Positions 1-6,641 of a DNA stretch of 12,904 bases are shown one piece after another. The translations under genes and the position numbers were made by a program. Numbering within the stretch: the stretch's first letter is position 1; the number at the start of each line of letters is the position of its first letter. Origin of the DNA: Parasulfuritortus sp037446165 (GTDB taxonomy: Bacteria > Pseudomonadota > Gammaproteobacteria > Burkholderiales > Thiobacillaceae); contig JBBIJC010000071.1 in NCBI GenBank assembly GCA_037446165.1, forward strand, positions 1-12,904. Direction: 5' to 3'. The notes under the pieces are model-generated. The model had not been told where the DNA came from, did no database searches, and worked only from the letters and a program-made list of their open reading frames with translations.

Positions 1-2510
1 GTAGCCGGGAGCGAGATCGGGCTCGGGAAGGACTTCGTCACCTTGGCGCAACTACCGGTGCTGACATTGCTCGTTCCGAAGCAATAACCATCGCTGCCAT
101 CCGGGTTGTTGAAGATGCCATCACCGTTCAGGTCCCACTCGTACTTGACGATGGAATCGCCGAGACAGGAAGGATTGCCCGCAGTCGTACACGCATTGGG
201 ATCAAAGGATGCCGACCCGTCGAACGTGATTGGTGTATTGGGCAAACCGGACCATGGGCCATTGGTTTTCGCCACCGGAGGCACCTCACCGCTCGATACG
301 TTGATAACTGCTGTATCGGTGGCGGTCAAGGGAGTCGGCGTGGTGTTGTCGGTCACGCGGAGCGTAACCGTATAGGCCTGGGGATGTCCGACATCGGGAT
401 AGGAGACGCTCGGCTGCGAACCGACCGCACCTTCACCCGCTGCAGGTGCTGCCTTGGTAGCCCACCAGAGACCATCGGCCGAATTGAAGTCCCATTGATA
501 CAGGACGATCTGCTTGGTCGAATCCTTGTGGTAGGACTTGGTGCCATCCAACTGCAGGACCTGGTTAGGAGCAATGGTCGGATACGGGGCGCCGGCATTG
601 GCGACCGGCGGCAACGAGGCCACTTCAGGTGCCAGGATGGAAACAGCCGCATACGTGGAGATGTATTGATCCATCCAGCTACCCGAGTCGTTCCAGTGAC
701 CATCGGCTTGTTGGTTGCTGACCAGGTTCTGATCGTACTGCTGCACCCAAGCTTGCCCAGTTGCAGTGGTAGAACCCAGATCAGTGATACCCCAGACCTT
801 CATGCCCTTGTACAAGGCATACATGGAGTAGAGGTTGTTGAAGTTATAGTCATAGCCCGATGTGTTCCAGGTGTTGCTCAAGTAAGTCAGATCGTTCTGT
901 ACAGCCGTATCGCTCAACGGCTTGCCGGCGTAATTCAGACTGATCATGGCGCCCGCGGATTTCGGGAAGTTGCACCAACCAGATGAGTCACCGCTTGTAT
1001 AGCCAAAGCCACCATTCGTACACTGGCTGAAGCCCAACCAATAACCCAGCATGTCCTTGACCGCCTGGCTGGAGTCGATGCCCCAGCGGTTCTTGGCTTC
1101 GTTCAAGGCCAAGGCTGGCCATTGCGTGACCGAGTTGTCGCTGGAACTGTAGTTGCTGGTGTAACGCCAGCCACCTGCGCCGTTCGCGGCATCGGAAGCA
1201 CCACAGGCACTGCCACCACCTGACACGGTGATTGGCACGTTGTTGATCGTGCACATCGCTGTGGTGATGGTCGAATCGACACCGCCCGTGTAGCTGAAGG
1301 CTATGTTGTAATTTCCGCTTGCGGCATAAGGATGTGTAACTGTTTGTGTGGTCCAGTAGTTGAGACCTTCATATGCCGTATTGGCGCCGTAGTAACCACA
1401 GTACTGATTGTTGGCCGGGTAGGATGTAGTGGAACCATCACCCCAGTTGATATTGAAATTGCCAGCACAGCCACCGAAAGAACCAATGTCGGCGGTGTAG
1501 AAGTAGCCGGCAGCGCTTGTAATATTTGAGCCTAGGTAGTACAGGTAAAACGGGTATCCGCCAGAAGTAGTGCAAGATATATAGGTACCACTTCCACCAC
1601 TACTGCCATCGCCCTGCGCCCAAGCCAGCCAGTCCTTGGCCTGGATGGCGATCTGGTAAAGCGAGAGGCCGTTCACGCTGTTGGATGTGGCCGCCATCGT
1701 GCTCTGGGCAAAGGCCTTGTCGGCGCTGTTTACGATAGCCAGGAGGGAGATCGGGTCGTTGTATCCCGAATCGCTGCCGTCGCTACCAAAAAGCACACCC
1801 TTGCCGTCGATCAGGGTGTCGCCACTGCTGGCAGTTTCAGGATTGCCGATGCAACGCTGGTCGCTGACATCCACCAACGCGGCATTGTCGAGGAGGAATT
1901 GAATCCCCCGCTGCACAGACTTCTTGTAGATGTCGCTATCTGCCGACTGGAGATTGTGGCCCTGGTTCTCGAAGGCAACCAGCGCCATGCCGGTCGCGGC
2001 GAGCTGATAGTTTCCGTTCCAGTAGCTGTGACTTCCGTTGTCGTGCTGGTTGAGGTAGATGTTGCGCAGACCGCGGTCGATGGCCGAGTTCTTCTGCCGG
2101 CCGAGGTCGTCGGTAGCAACCACTTGCAGATCAATCTGTGCTGTGGCTGTGTTGGTAGCATCATTCGCGTCGGTCACCGTCAACCGGGCCCAGTGCGTAC
2201 CGGCCGTAGTGAAGGCCTTGCCGTCGACTTTAATGTAACTGGGGGTGGAAACTGCAGCCGAGGCTGTGTCGCCCACGCCGTCATCGAACGCCCAACTGTA
2301 GTTGTAAGCCCCGCTGCCGCCTTCGGCCCGGCCGAAGAAGGTGCGCGCCTCGTTCACCAACGTATAGGCATTGGCAAAGGTATCACCGCTGGGTTGTACC
2401 CAGACCTGCACCGGTGCCGCCCAGGCACTGCTCGCCAGCGCGGTCAGCATGAAGGTCACGAACAACAACCAACGTGACCATGGCGAGAATTGAATTCTGT
2501 TCGCATCCAT
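1..2510 (-). CDS. Secreted multi-PKD protein with an alpha/alpha-toroid (prenyltransferase/squalene-cyclase-like) core; 3' end outside window
   Basis: Reading down from ATG at 2510, I found 836 codons with no stop, running off the left edge. GGGAG lies a few bases upstream as ribosome binding site. Residues 1-31 form a Sec signal peptide (hydrophobic stretch, then SSAWA before APVQ). In order: PKD-like domain (about 32-131, ending AGTHWARLTVTDA); helical toroid repeats (about 136-305); a PKD domain (about 306-445, with NINWGDGS and HPYAASGNYNI); more toroid repeats (446-628, with GGWRY, SVTQWPALAL and QQADGHWNDS); then two PKD domains (632-740 and 743 onward, with YQWDFNS and YEWDLNGDGIF). 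Toroid repeats of this type occur in terpene cyclases, prenyltransferases and TED domains. I see no squalene-cyclase DxDD acid motif and no GCGEQ thioester, so enzymatic activity is not claimed; a surface or adhesive role is inference. It follows the PEP-CTERM gene by 95 bases. Whether it ends in a sorting signal cannot be seen. Confidence 0.88.
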   Translation of the reverse strand, partial: MDANRIQFSPWSRWLLFVTFMLTALASSAWAAPVQVWVQPSGDTFANAYTLVNEARTFFGRAEGGSGAYNYSWAFDDGVGDTASAAVSTPSYIKVDGKAFTTAGTHWARLTVTDANDATNTATAQIDLQVVATDDLGRQKNSAIDRGLRNIYLNQHDNGSHSYWNGNYQLAATGMALVAFENQGHNLQSADSDIYKKSVQRGIQFLLDNAALVDVSDQRCIGNPETASSGDTLIDGKGVLFGSDGSDSGYNDPISLLAIVNSADKAFAQSTMAATSNSVNGLSLYQIAIQAKDWLAWAQGDGSSGGSGTYISCTTSGGYPFYLYYLGSNITSAAGYFYTADIGSFGGCAGNFNINWGDGSTTSYPANNQYCGYYGANTAYEGLNYWTTQTVTHPYAASGNYNIAFSYTGGVDSTITTAMCTINNVPITVSGGGSACGASDAANGAGGWRYTSNYSSSDNSVTQWPALALNEAKNRWGIDSSQAVKDMLGYWLGFSQCTNGGFGYTSGDSSGWCNFPKSAGAMISLNYAGKPLSDTAVQNDLTYLSNTWNTSGYDYNFNNLYSMYALYKGMKVWGITDLGSTTATGQAWVQQYDQNLVSNQQADGHWNDSGSWMDQYISTYAAVSILAPEVASLPPVANAGAPYPTIAPNQVLQLDGTKSYHKDSTKQIVLYQWDFNSADGLWWATKAAPAAGEGAVGSQPSVSYPDVGHPQAYTVTLRVTDNTTPTPLTATDTAVINVSSGEVPPVAKTNGPWSGLPNTPITFDGSASFDPNACTTAGNPSCLGDSIVKYEWDLNGDGIFNNPDGSDGYCFGTSNVSTGSCAKVTKSFPSPISLPA

Positions 2511-2556
2511 GTTGTGTCTCCCGAATCAATACTGAAAAGAAAACCCTTTAGGCCCA

Positions 2557-2583
2557 GCCCGCACTGTGCAATACCAGCAGGGC
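2557..2583 (-). other. Hairpin in the gap between the PEP-CTERM gene and the toroid/PKD gene
   Basis: Read on the minus strand, GCCCTGC pairs with GCGGGC (one bulged base) around a 14-base loop that itself contains GCAC-A-GTGC. A T-rich tract (GGTTTTCTTTT) begins only about 13 bases after the stem. That is too far for a good intrinsic terminator, so a weak terminator, an attenuator or an mRNA-processing structure are all possible. Confidence 0.3.
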
Positions 2584-2605
2584 CAGGAAACGCTGTAAGC
2601 CTCTG

Positions 2606-3271
2606 TCAAACAGACTTCCGCCGACTCGCGAACACCATGCCCATCAAACCAAGCCCCAGCAGCAACAACGCGGATGGTTCAGGGACATTGCCGCCACAGT
2701 TGGGACCGGTACATTGCTGTACATAATTTGTGTAGCTGAAATTGTCGATTGCAAAAATATCGCCTGTATCAGTGCTGTCGAAAATGAAGAGCTTGTCCGC
2801 GCCACTTGCTGTACCGCTCAGATCAAGCGTGAGGGTGTACCAACTGCCGTTGCTGATGTAGTCAGTAGCCAACAACGAAGTGCTACTGATGAATGTAGAA
2901 CCGTTGTACGCCGCCAAATTAAGCGTAGATCCAGGGGGCAAGAAATTTATGAGCCCAATATTGAACTGCACTGAACCAAAATTGGTTGCGTCAGTTCGAG
3001 TGACCCCGATAAATGCATCCCCGGTGTTCGGGCTGATTCCGGTGCCATCCGCATATCCGCTCAACAGGTAGTTGTTACCCGGATTACTCGAATCGTCGAC
3101 ATAAGTATCATTGAATGCAGCAGGAGCACCCGCCGAGAAACTTACAGGCCCGATCGTCGGATCAGTAGCACCCTTAGAAACCGAACTAAAGTTGATGACT
3201 GCCGCCTGAGCCGAGGCCGCAAGAAACAACACTCCTACAGCTACGGATAACGCACTTTTCAAATGTTTCAT
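2606..3271 (-). CDS. PEP-CTERM sorting domain-containing secreted protein
   Basis: 221 residues. The start at 3271 is chosen because AAGGGGG lies 5 bases upstream and a clean signal peptide follows at once (MKHLKSALSV to SAQA, cleavage near residue 23). An in-frame ATG 12 codons earlier has neither. The mature part is Ser/Thr/Gly/Asn-rich and looks like an all-beta jelly-roll, ending in FAIDNFSY (173-180), common in this class. The C-terminus is a textbook PEP-CTERM signal: VPEP at 196-199, a hydrophobic helix (about 200-215) and a basic tail (RRKS). In this class an exosortase is known to recognise the signal and cleave the tail during export, usually in exopolysaccharide or biofilm producers. 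Two cysteines (187, 192) sit just before the signal. A sigma-54-like promoter lies upstream. The specific function is unknown. Confidence 0.93.
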   Translation of the reverse strand: MKHLKSALSVAVGVLFLAASAQAAVINFSSVSKGATDPTIGPVSFSAGAPAAFNDTYVDDSSNPGNNYLLSGYADGTGISPNTGDAFIGVTRTDATNFGSVQFNIGLINFLPPGSTLNLAAYNGSTFISSTSLLATDYISNGSWYTLTLDLSGTASGADKLFIFDSTDTGDIFAIDNFSYTNYVQQCTGPNCGGNVPEPSALLLLGLGLMGMVFASRRKSV

Positions 3272-3330
3272 ATCAGCCCCCTTAAAAAGACAATGAGCAA
3301 CACGCAAGAATGACCTTTGTACAATTGAAC

Positions 3331-3347
3331 TAGCATCATTCGTGCCG
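3331..3347 (-). promoter_or_regulatory. Predicted sigma-54 (RpoN) -24/-12 promoter of the PEP-CTERM gene
   Basis: On the minus strand the sequence is CGGCACGAATGATGCTA, against the consensus TGGCACG-N4-TTGC(A/T). The invariant GG and GC are separated by exactly 10 bases, and GGCACG is a perfect match. The implied transcript start is near 3321, about 50 bases before the ATG. PEP-CTERM genes in exosortase-carrying bacteria are known to be often linked to RpoN and the PrsK/PrsR two-component system, which fits. No experimental evidence is available here. Confidence 0.7.
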
Positions 3348-3454
3348 GCCTTATAACCAATTGTTATTTATGTGTTTTTATAAAATCCGCAGATTGGTAT
3401 ACTGGTATTTGTAAACAATCCCGACACACCATTAACCAATTAACGGCTTGAATG

Positions 3455-3471
3455 TTGTTGTTTTACAACAA
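3455..3471. promoter_or_regulatory. Perfect 7-bp inverted repeat, candidate activator site
   Basis: TTGTTGT-TTT-ACAACAA is a perfect inverted repeat. It lies about 110-125 bases upstream of the predicted -24 element, the usual place for a sigma-54 activator site. It is also only 55 bases past the batD stop. Without a good T-tract it is a poor terminator. Two smaller palindromes with the same half-sites lie at 3409-3418 (TTGT-AA-ACAA) and 3317-3324 (TTGTACAA). Regulator identity is unknown; the variable spacing lowers confidence that one protein binds all three. Confidence 0.35.
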
Positions 3472-3525
3472 TGCCTCAGCATCCCAGCAGCGGCTAGTCT
3501 GTGCATCAAAGCGGACCGCTCTGAA

Positions 3526-4875
3526 TCAACCAAGGGTGGCAAGGGTTGTCTGAAGTTGCTGCAAGGTCCGCGCCATCTGCGTTTGGTTGCGAACAGCCTG
3601 GCCATAGCGAACTTCGTCGCACTCCTGAAACAACTCAACCAAAACACCCGGATCAGCCCCATTGAACTTGATCTGTCTGAGTGTGCCAACAGTCAAGCCT
3701 GACCGCGGCAGGCCGCATTGAGCCGCGGCGACCGCCTGTGCAAGCCTGAAAACGGCGTCATAAAAGCGATGCGGTGCGTCGGCAGCCAAGGCAGCCTTGG
3801 CCTCTGCCAGGAGTCTTTGGTCCATGATGCTGGAGGCTGGCAAGTTTTCAGGCGCAGCGCGTTTGTTCCGGACCACAAGCAAGGCCATTCCAGCCGATAG
3901 GAACAAGCCACTGACAGCAACCCAGAGGGACCAACGGGCTGGTGAGGCTGACGCCAATTCAGGGAGCGCCTTCGCCGCAGAAGTATGTACCGCCGCTTGA
4001 GGATTGATCGAGGGAGGATCTATCGCCACAAGATGGACTGTCGGACTAATGTCGGTGCGATAGCGTCCGGCAAGCGGATCAAAGTAACGGATGCGCTCGG
4101 CCGGTATCTCGATGCCATCCCCGCTTTCCGGCACGAGTACTTGCTCACAGAGCAGACTCGATGCCGAGCGCCGGGACTGGGGCGGATAACTGCGCACGCC
4201 CGCCAGCGCGATTGAACGACAGGGAAAATTGTCAAGATTTCCGACACCCTCGATTCGCGTCGTGACCGTGACGGGGTCTCCGCTACTGAACGCAGTCGGG
4301 GTGACCTGTCTGGAAATCTTGAACTGGCCAACCGCGCCACCGTAATCGGCGGGCCTTCCCCGTGCCGGCAAGGGCAGGATGGTGAGCTGGACCGGTTGTG
4401 AACTGACCGTCACGGAACGCGCTTGGCTGCCGCCAAAAAAGGCGGCGGCGCCGTTCGCGGGGGCCAATTGCTCACAATGCAGCTGCGCCGGGCCCAGTGC
4501 GAACTTGCCGATCTTCTCTGCGCTGAGCGTACTGGAAAATTGGTAGGTGGTGAACGCCTGCCCGTCTCGAGTAAGGCTGCCTTGCCGGGGCGGGTCGAAC
4601 TTGCCGATGCTGAGCGCACCGCTGTTCAGAATGGGGTACTGGATATTGCGCACCGACACCCTGCCGGCGAGCAGGGTCACGGTCACAGGGATCCGCTCAT
4701 GCTGATAGAGACGATTCCTTTGCGGTTTCAGTTCGAGGCTGAGTTCATCGCCCGACGAAGAGCCGGCTGCCTCATCCGCATGACTCTGCGCGGACAGGAG
4801 CAGTCCGGCCGCCAGCAGGAGGACCCGCATCACCCAAGGGAAAGAACCGGTCGCCCATTGCCTCATCGAATTCAC
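3526..4875 (-). CDS. batD: BatD-like protein (oxygen-tolerance family), membrane-anchored periplasmic protein
   Basis: 449 residues from a GTG at 4875 that overlaps the batC stop (GTGA). An in-frame ATG three codons later (4866) is an alternative; AGGA lies upstream of both. The N-terminus is a signal peptide ending AQSHA before DEAAG (about residue 33). A long beta-rich periplasmic part follows, with the family-typical stretch GGAVGQFKISR...SSGDPVTVTTRIEGVGNL at about 179-214. One membrane helix lies at about 316-336, then a roughly 110-residue helical cytoplasmic tail. BatD proteins are known partners of the vWA proteins BatA and BatB; the molecular role is not established. As last gene of the operon it depends on upstream transcription and coupled translation. 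Family assignment is firm; function is inferred from context. Confidence 0.85.
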   Translation of the reverse strand: MNSMRQWATGSFPWVMRVLLLAAGLLLSAQSHADEAAGSSSGDELSLELKPQRNRLYQHERIPVTVTLLAGRVSVRNIQYPILNSGALSIGKFDPPRQGSLTRDGQAFTTYQFSSTLSAEKIGKFALGPAQLHCEQLAPANGAAAFFGGSQARSVTVSSQPVQLTILPLPARGRPADYGGAVGQFKISRQVTPTAFSSGDPVTVTTRIEGVGNLDNFPCRSIALAGVRSYPPQSRRSASSLLCEQVLVPESGDGIEIPAERIRYFDPLAGRYRTDISPTVHLVAIDPPSINPQAAVHTSAAKALPELASASPARWSLWVAVSGLFLSAGMALLVVRNKRAAPENLPASSIMDQRLLAEAKAALAADAPHRFYDAVFRLAQAVAAAQCGLPRSGLTVGTLRQIKFNGADPGVLVELFQECDEVRYGQAVRNQTQMARTLQQLQTTLATLG

Positions 4876-5672
4876 CAGTCCTTGTCCGGTTTGGCCAACG
4901 CTCCATTTTGTGTGTCGGCATGGAGCAGGCCGGTCGGTTTCTCCCTGCCGCGCGCTTCATTCAGCAGCCGCTCAGCCTGGCTCGGGGTCAGTTCGGGGCG
5001 GGGTTTGCCGCTGCTTGCGGTTTTGTCCGCCTGCGCCGCTTCGTGCGCGTCGGCCTTGGCCGATGATCCGGCGGTCGGCCGAGTCTGACCGGTTTTCGTC
5101 CTGGCGCCCCCGCCGGCCGCCGGCTGCCCCGCCGGATTCGCCCTGGCAGCAGGCATTTTTTTGCCCTGCCCTCGCTCCCCGCCCGTCCCCTCCCCCAGCG
5201 CGGCAAGGCGCGCCTGGGCCAGCCCCAGATTAGCCACGACATCGCTGGCGTTGGGCGTCTGGGCGAGCGCCAGGCCATAGTCGGCTATGGCCTGGCGCAT
5301 GAGGCGGCGAGCGGCCTCCGGGTGATCGACCGAGAGCCGCTCGGCCTGGCGGAACTCGCTGTTGCCGAGGTTGTAGCGGACGGCGACGGTCAGATCAGGC
5401 CTGGCCGTCGCCAATGCGGCGGCAAACAGCTCGCCCGCCCGTGGGTAATCGCCCTTGCGGTACAGGTTCACGCCGAGATTGTATGTCAGTGGCGCATTCG
5501 CAGCGCCGAGTGCGGCCGCCCGGCGGTATGCCGCCTCCGCACCAGCCTCGTCACCTGTCTGCAGCCTGGCGCTGCCCTGGTAGAGGGCCAGATTCTGCAA
5601 ATCCTGGCGCAGCAAGAGGCTCAGCCCCGCGAGAAGAAGCACGATCAACGGCGCGCTGGTCAATGGCTTCAT
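4872..5672 (-). CDS. batC: BatC-like TPR protein, membrane-anchored
   Basis: 266 residues. The ATG at 5672 overlaps the batB stop as ATGA, so it is preferred to an in-frame ATG 8 codons upstream that would lie inside batB. An N-terminal hydrophobic helix (about 7-21) should anchor it with the rest in the periplasm. TPR-type helical pairs occupy about 28-155 (for example APLTYNLGVNLYRKGDYPRA and VVANLGLAQARLA). A low-complexity, charged, Ala/Gly/Lys-rich linker follows (about 160-225), then a short helix (SQAERLLNEARGREK) and a C-terminal PDKDW tail; tails ending in KDW are, to my knowledge, common in Bat-operon TPR proteins. The TPR part is expected to be a scaffold binding BatA, BatB or BatD; this is inference from the family. 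Confidence 0.85.
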   Translation of the reverse strand: MKPLTSAPLIVLLLAGLSLLLRQDLQNLALYQGSARLQTGDEAGAEAAYRRAAALGAANAPLTYNLGVNLYRKGDYPRAGELFAAALATARPDLTVAVRYNLGNSEFRQAERLSVDHPEAARRLMRQAIADYGLALAQTPNASDVVANLGLAQARLAALGEGTGGERGQGKKMPAARANPAGQPAAGGGARTKTGQTRPTAGSSAKADAHEAAQADKTASSGKPRPELTPSQAERLLNEARGREKPTGLLHADTQNGALAKPDKDW

Positions 5673-6640
5673 GGTCTGCCGCGCCACCGCAGCCATGGAT
5701 CGAGCAGGAGCAGCAACAGCGCCAGAGCCAGCGGAATCTGGTAACGCTCGATCAGACGCGGCCGGGTTGTAGTGAACTGGCGCTGTTCAACACTGGACCG
5801 GGCCACCGCATATAGCTGTGCCAGGGCCTGGGGTGCTTCGGCCAGGACATACGAGCGACCGCCGCTGGCCAGGGCGAGACTGCGCAAAGGGTCAACCTGC
5901 ATCCGGCTGCGGACGATGGCTCCCTGGCGGTCCTTGAGAAAGTTTCCGCCGGGGAGCGGGATCAAGCCACCGGCTACGCTGCCAACGGCGACGCTGTACA
6001 CGGTGACGCCGTGCAGGGCCGCCGCGGCCTGGGTCACGTCGCTGCCCTGGTCTTCTCCGTCGCTGATCAGTATGAGCACCTTGCCGCTCCCCGCCGCATG
6101 GCCGAAGGCCCGTTGCGCCTCGATCAGTGCGCTGGCGAGCGCGGTCCCGCCCAGGGGGATGGTGCTGGTGTCGGTTTCCGCCAGGGTCTCGCCGAAGCTG
6201 TTGTAGTCGCTGGTCAACGGGCAGACCTGAAACGCGCTGCCGGCAAAGGCGATCAGGCCGATCCGGTCGCCCTGCAATCGCGGCAGCAGGCCGGCAAGAG
6301 CCGCTTTCGCCGCCGCCAGGCGGGTCGGCGGCAGGTCGTCGGCCAGCATGCTACGCGACACGTCGAGGGCGACCAGGATGTCCAGCCCCTTGCCTGATTG
6401 CCTTGTCATCTCCTGCCCCCACTGGGGACGGCATAGCGCGGCGACGATCAGCAGGAACACGGTCGCGGGCAGCAACCATGTCAATCCGCGTTGGAGGAGC
6501 GCCGGTCGCGGCCGGGTTGCGCCCTGTTCAAGCAGTTGACCCAGATCGCGCCGGCGCCGCAACGCGGCCCAGCGGGCCAGGAGCGCGGCCGGGATGCCGA
6601 TGAGGAGCAGCCAGGCGTATTCGGGGGTCGCCCAGTTCAT
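5669..6640 (-). CDS. batB: BatB-like von Willebrand factor A domain membrane protein
   Basis: 323 residues. The start at 6640 lies one base past the batA stop with GGAGG about 10 bases upstream. An in-frame ATG 10 codons earlier would lie inside batA. Membrane helices lie at about 8-23 and 52-69 before the vWA domain and at about 301-315 after it, so the vWA domain is probably periplasmic. The metal-ion-dependent adhesion site is complete: DVSRS (93-97), Thr166 in LGGTALAS and Asp194 in ISDGED. The protein should bind a divalent metal and a partner protein. The family is implicated in aerotolerance and stress resistance in Bacteroides and other bacteria, but clients are unknown. It is the second vWA protein in the operon. 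Confidence 0.9.
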   Translation of the reverse strand: MNWATPEYAWLLLIGIPAALLARWAALRRRRDLGQLLEQGATRPRPALLQRGLTWLLPATVFLLIVAALCRPQWGQEMTRQSGKGLDILVALDVSRSMLADDLPPTRLAAAKAALAGLLPRLQGDRIGLIAFAGSAFQVCPLTSDYNSFGETLAETDTSTIPLGGTALASALIEAQRAFGHAAGSGKVLILISDGEDQGSDVTQAAAALHGVTVYSVAVGSVAGGLIPLPGGNFLKDRQGAIVRSRMQVDPLRSLALASGGRSYVLAEAPQALAQLYAVARSSVEQRQFTTTRPRLIERYQIPLALALLLLLLDPWLRWRGRP

Positions 6641-6641
6641 G

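Larger units (their letters stand above)
3272..3525. other. AT-rich intergenic regulatory region between the bat operon and the PEP-CTERM gene
   Basis: This 254-base gap has no gene I can support. It is clearly more AT-rich than the flanking genes and holds the sigma-54-like promoter, the TTGT/ACAA palindromes and two copies of TAACCAATT (3354-3362 and 3433-3441, 79 bases apart). A short AGCGG-A-CCGCT palindrome (3510-3520) lies just after batD. No strong intrinsic terminator for the bat operon is visible. Confidence 0.6.

Noticed and set aside
384..2477. Several plus-strand and minus-strand open frames of 60-200 codons within the first 2.5 kb
   Set aside because: All are shadows of the single minus-strand frame from 2510, which is open to the window edge and encodes a coherent signal peptide, PKD domains and toroid repeats.
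1..2510. Squalene-hopene cyclase enzyme
   Set aside because: The barrel repeats look similar, but the protein is exported, carries PKD domains and shows no DxDD acid motif.
3272..3307. 12-residue extension of the PEP-CTERM protein from ATG 3307
   Set aside because: It would bury the strong ribosome binding site AAGGGGG and put polar residues before the signal peptide.
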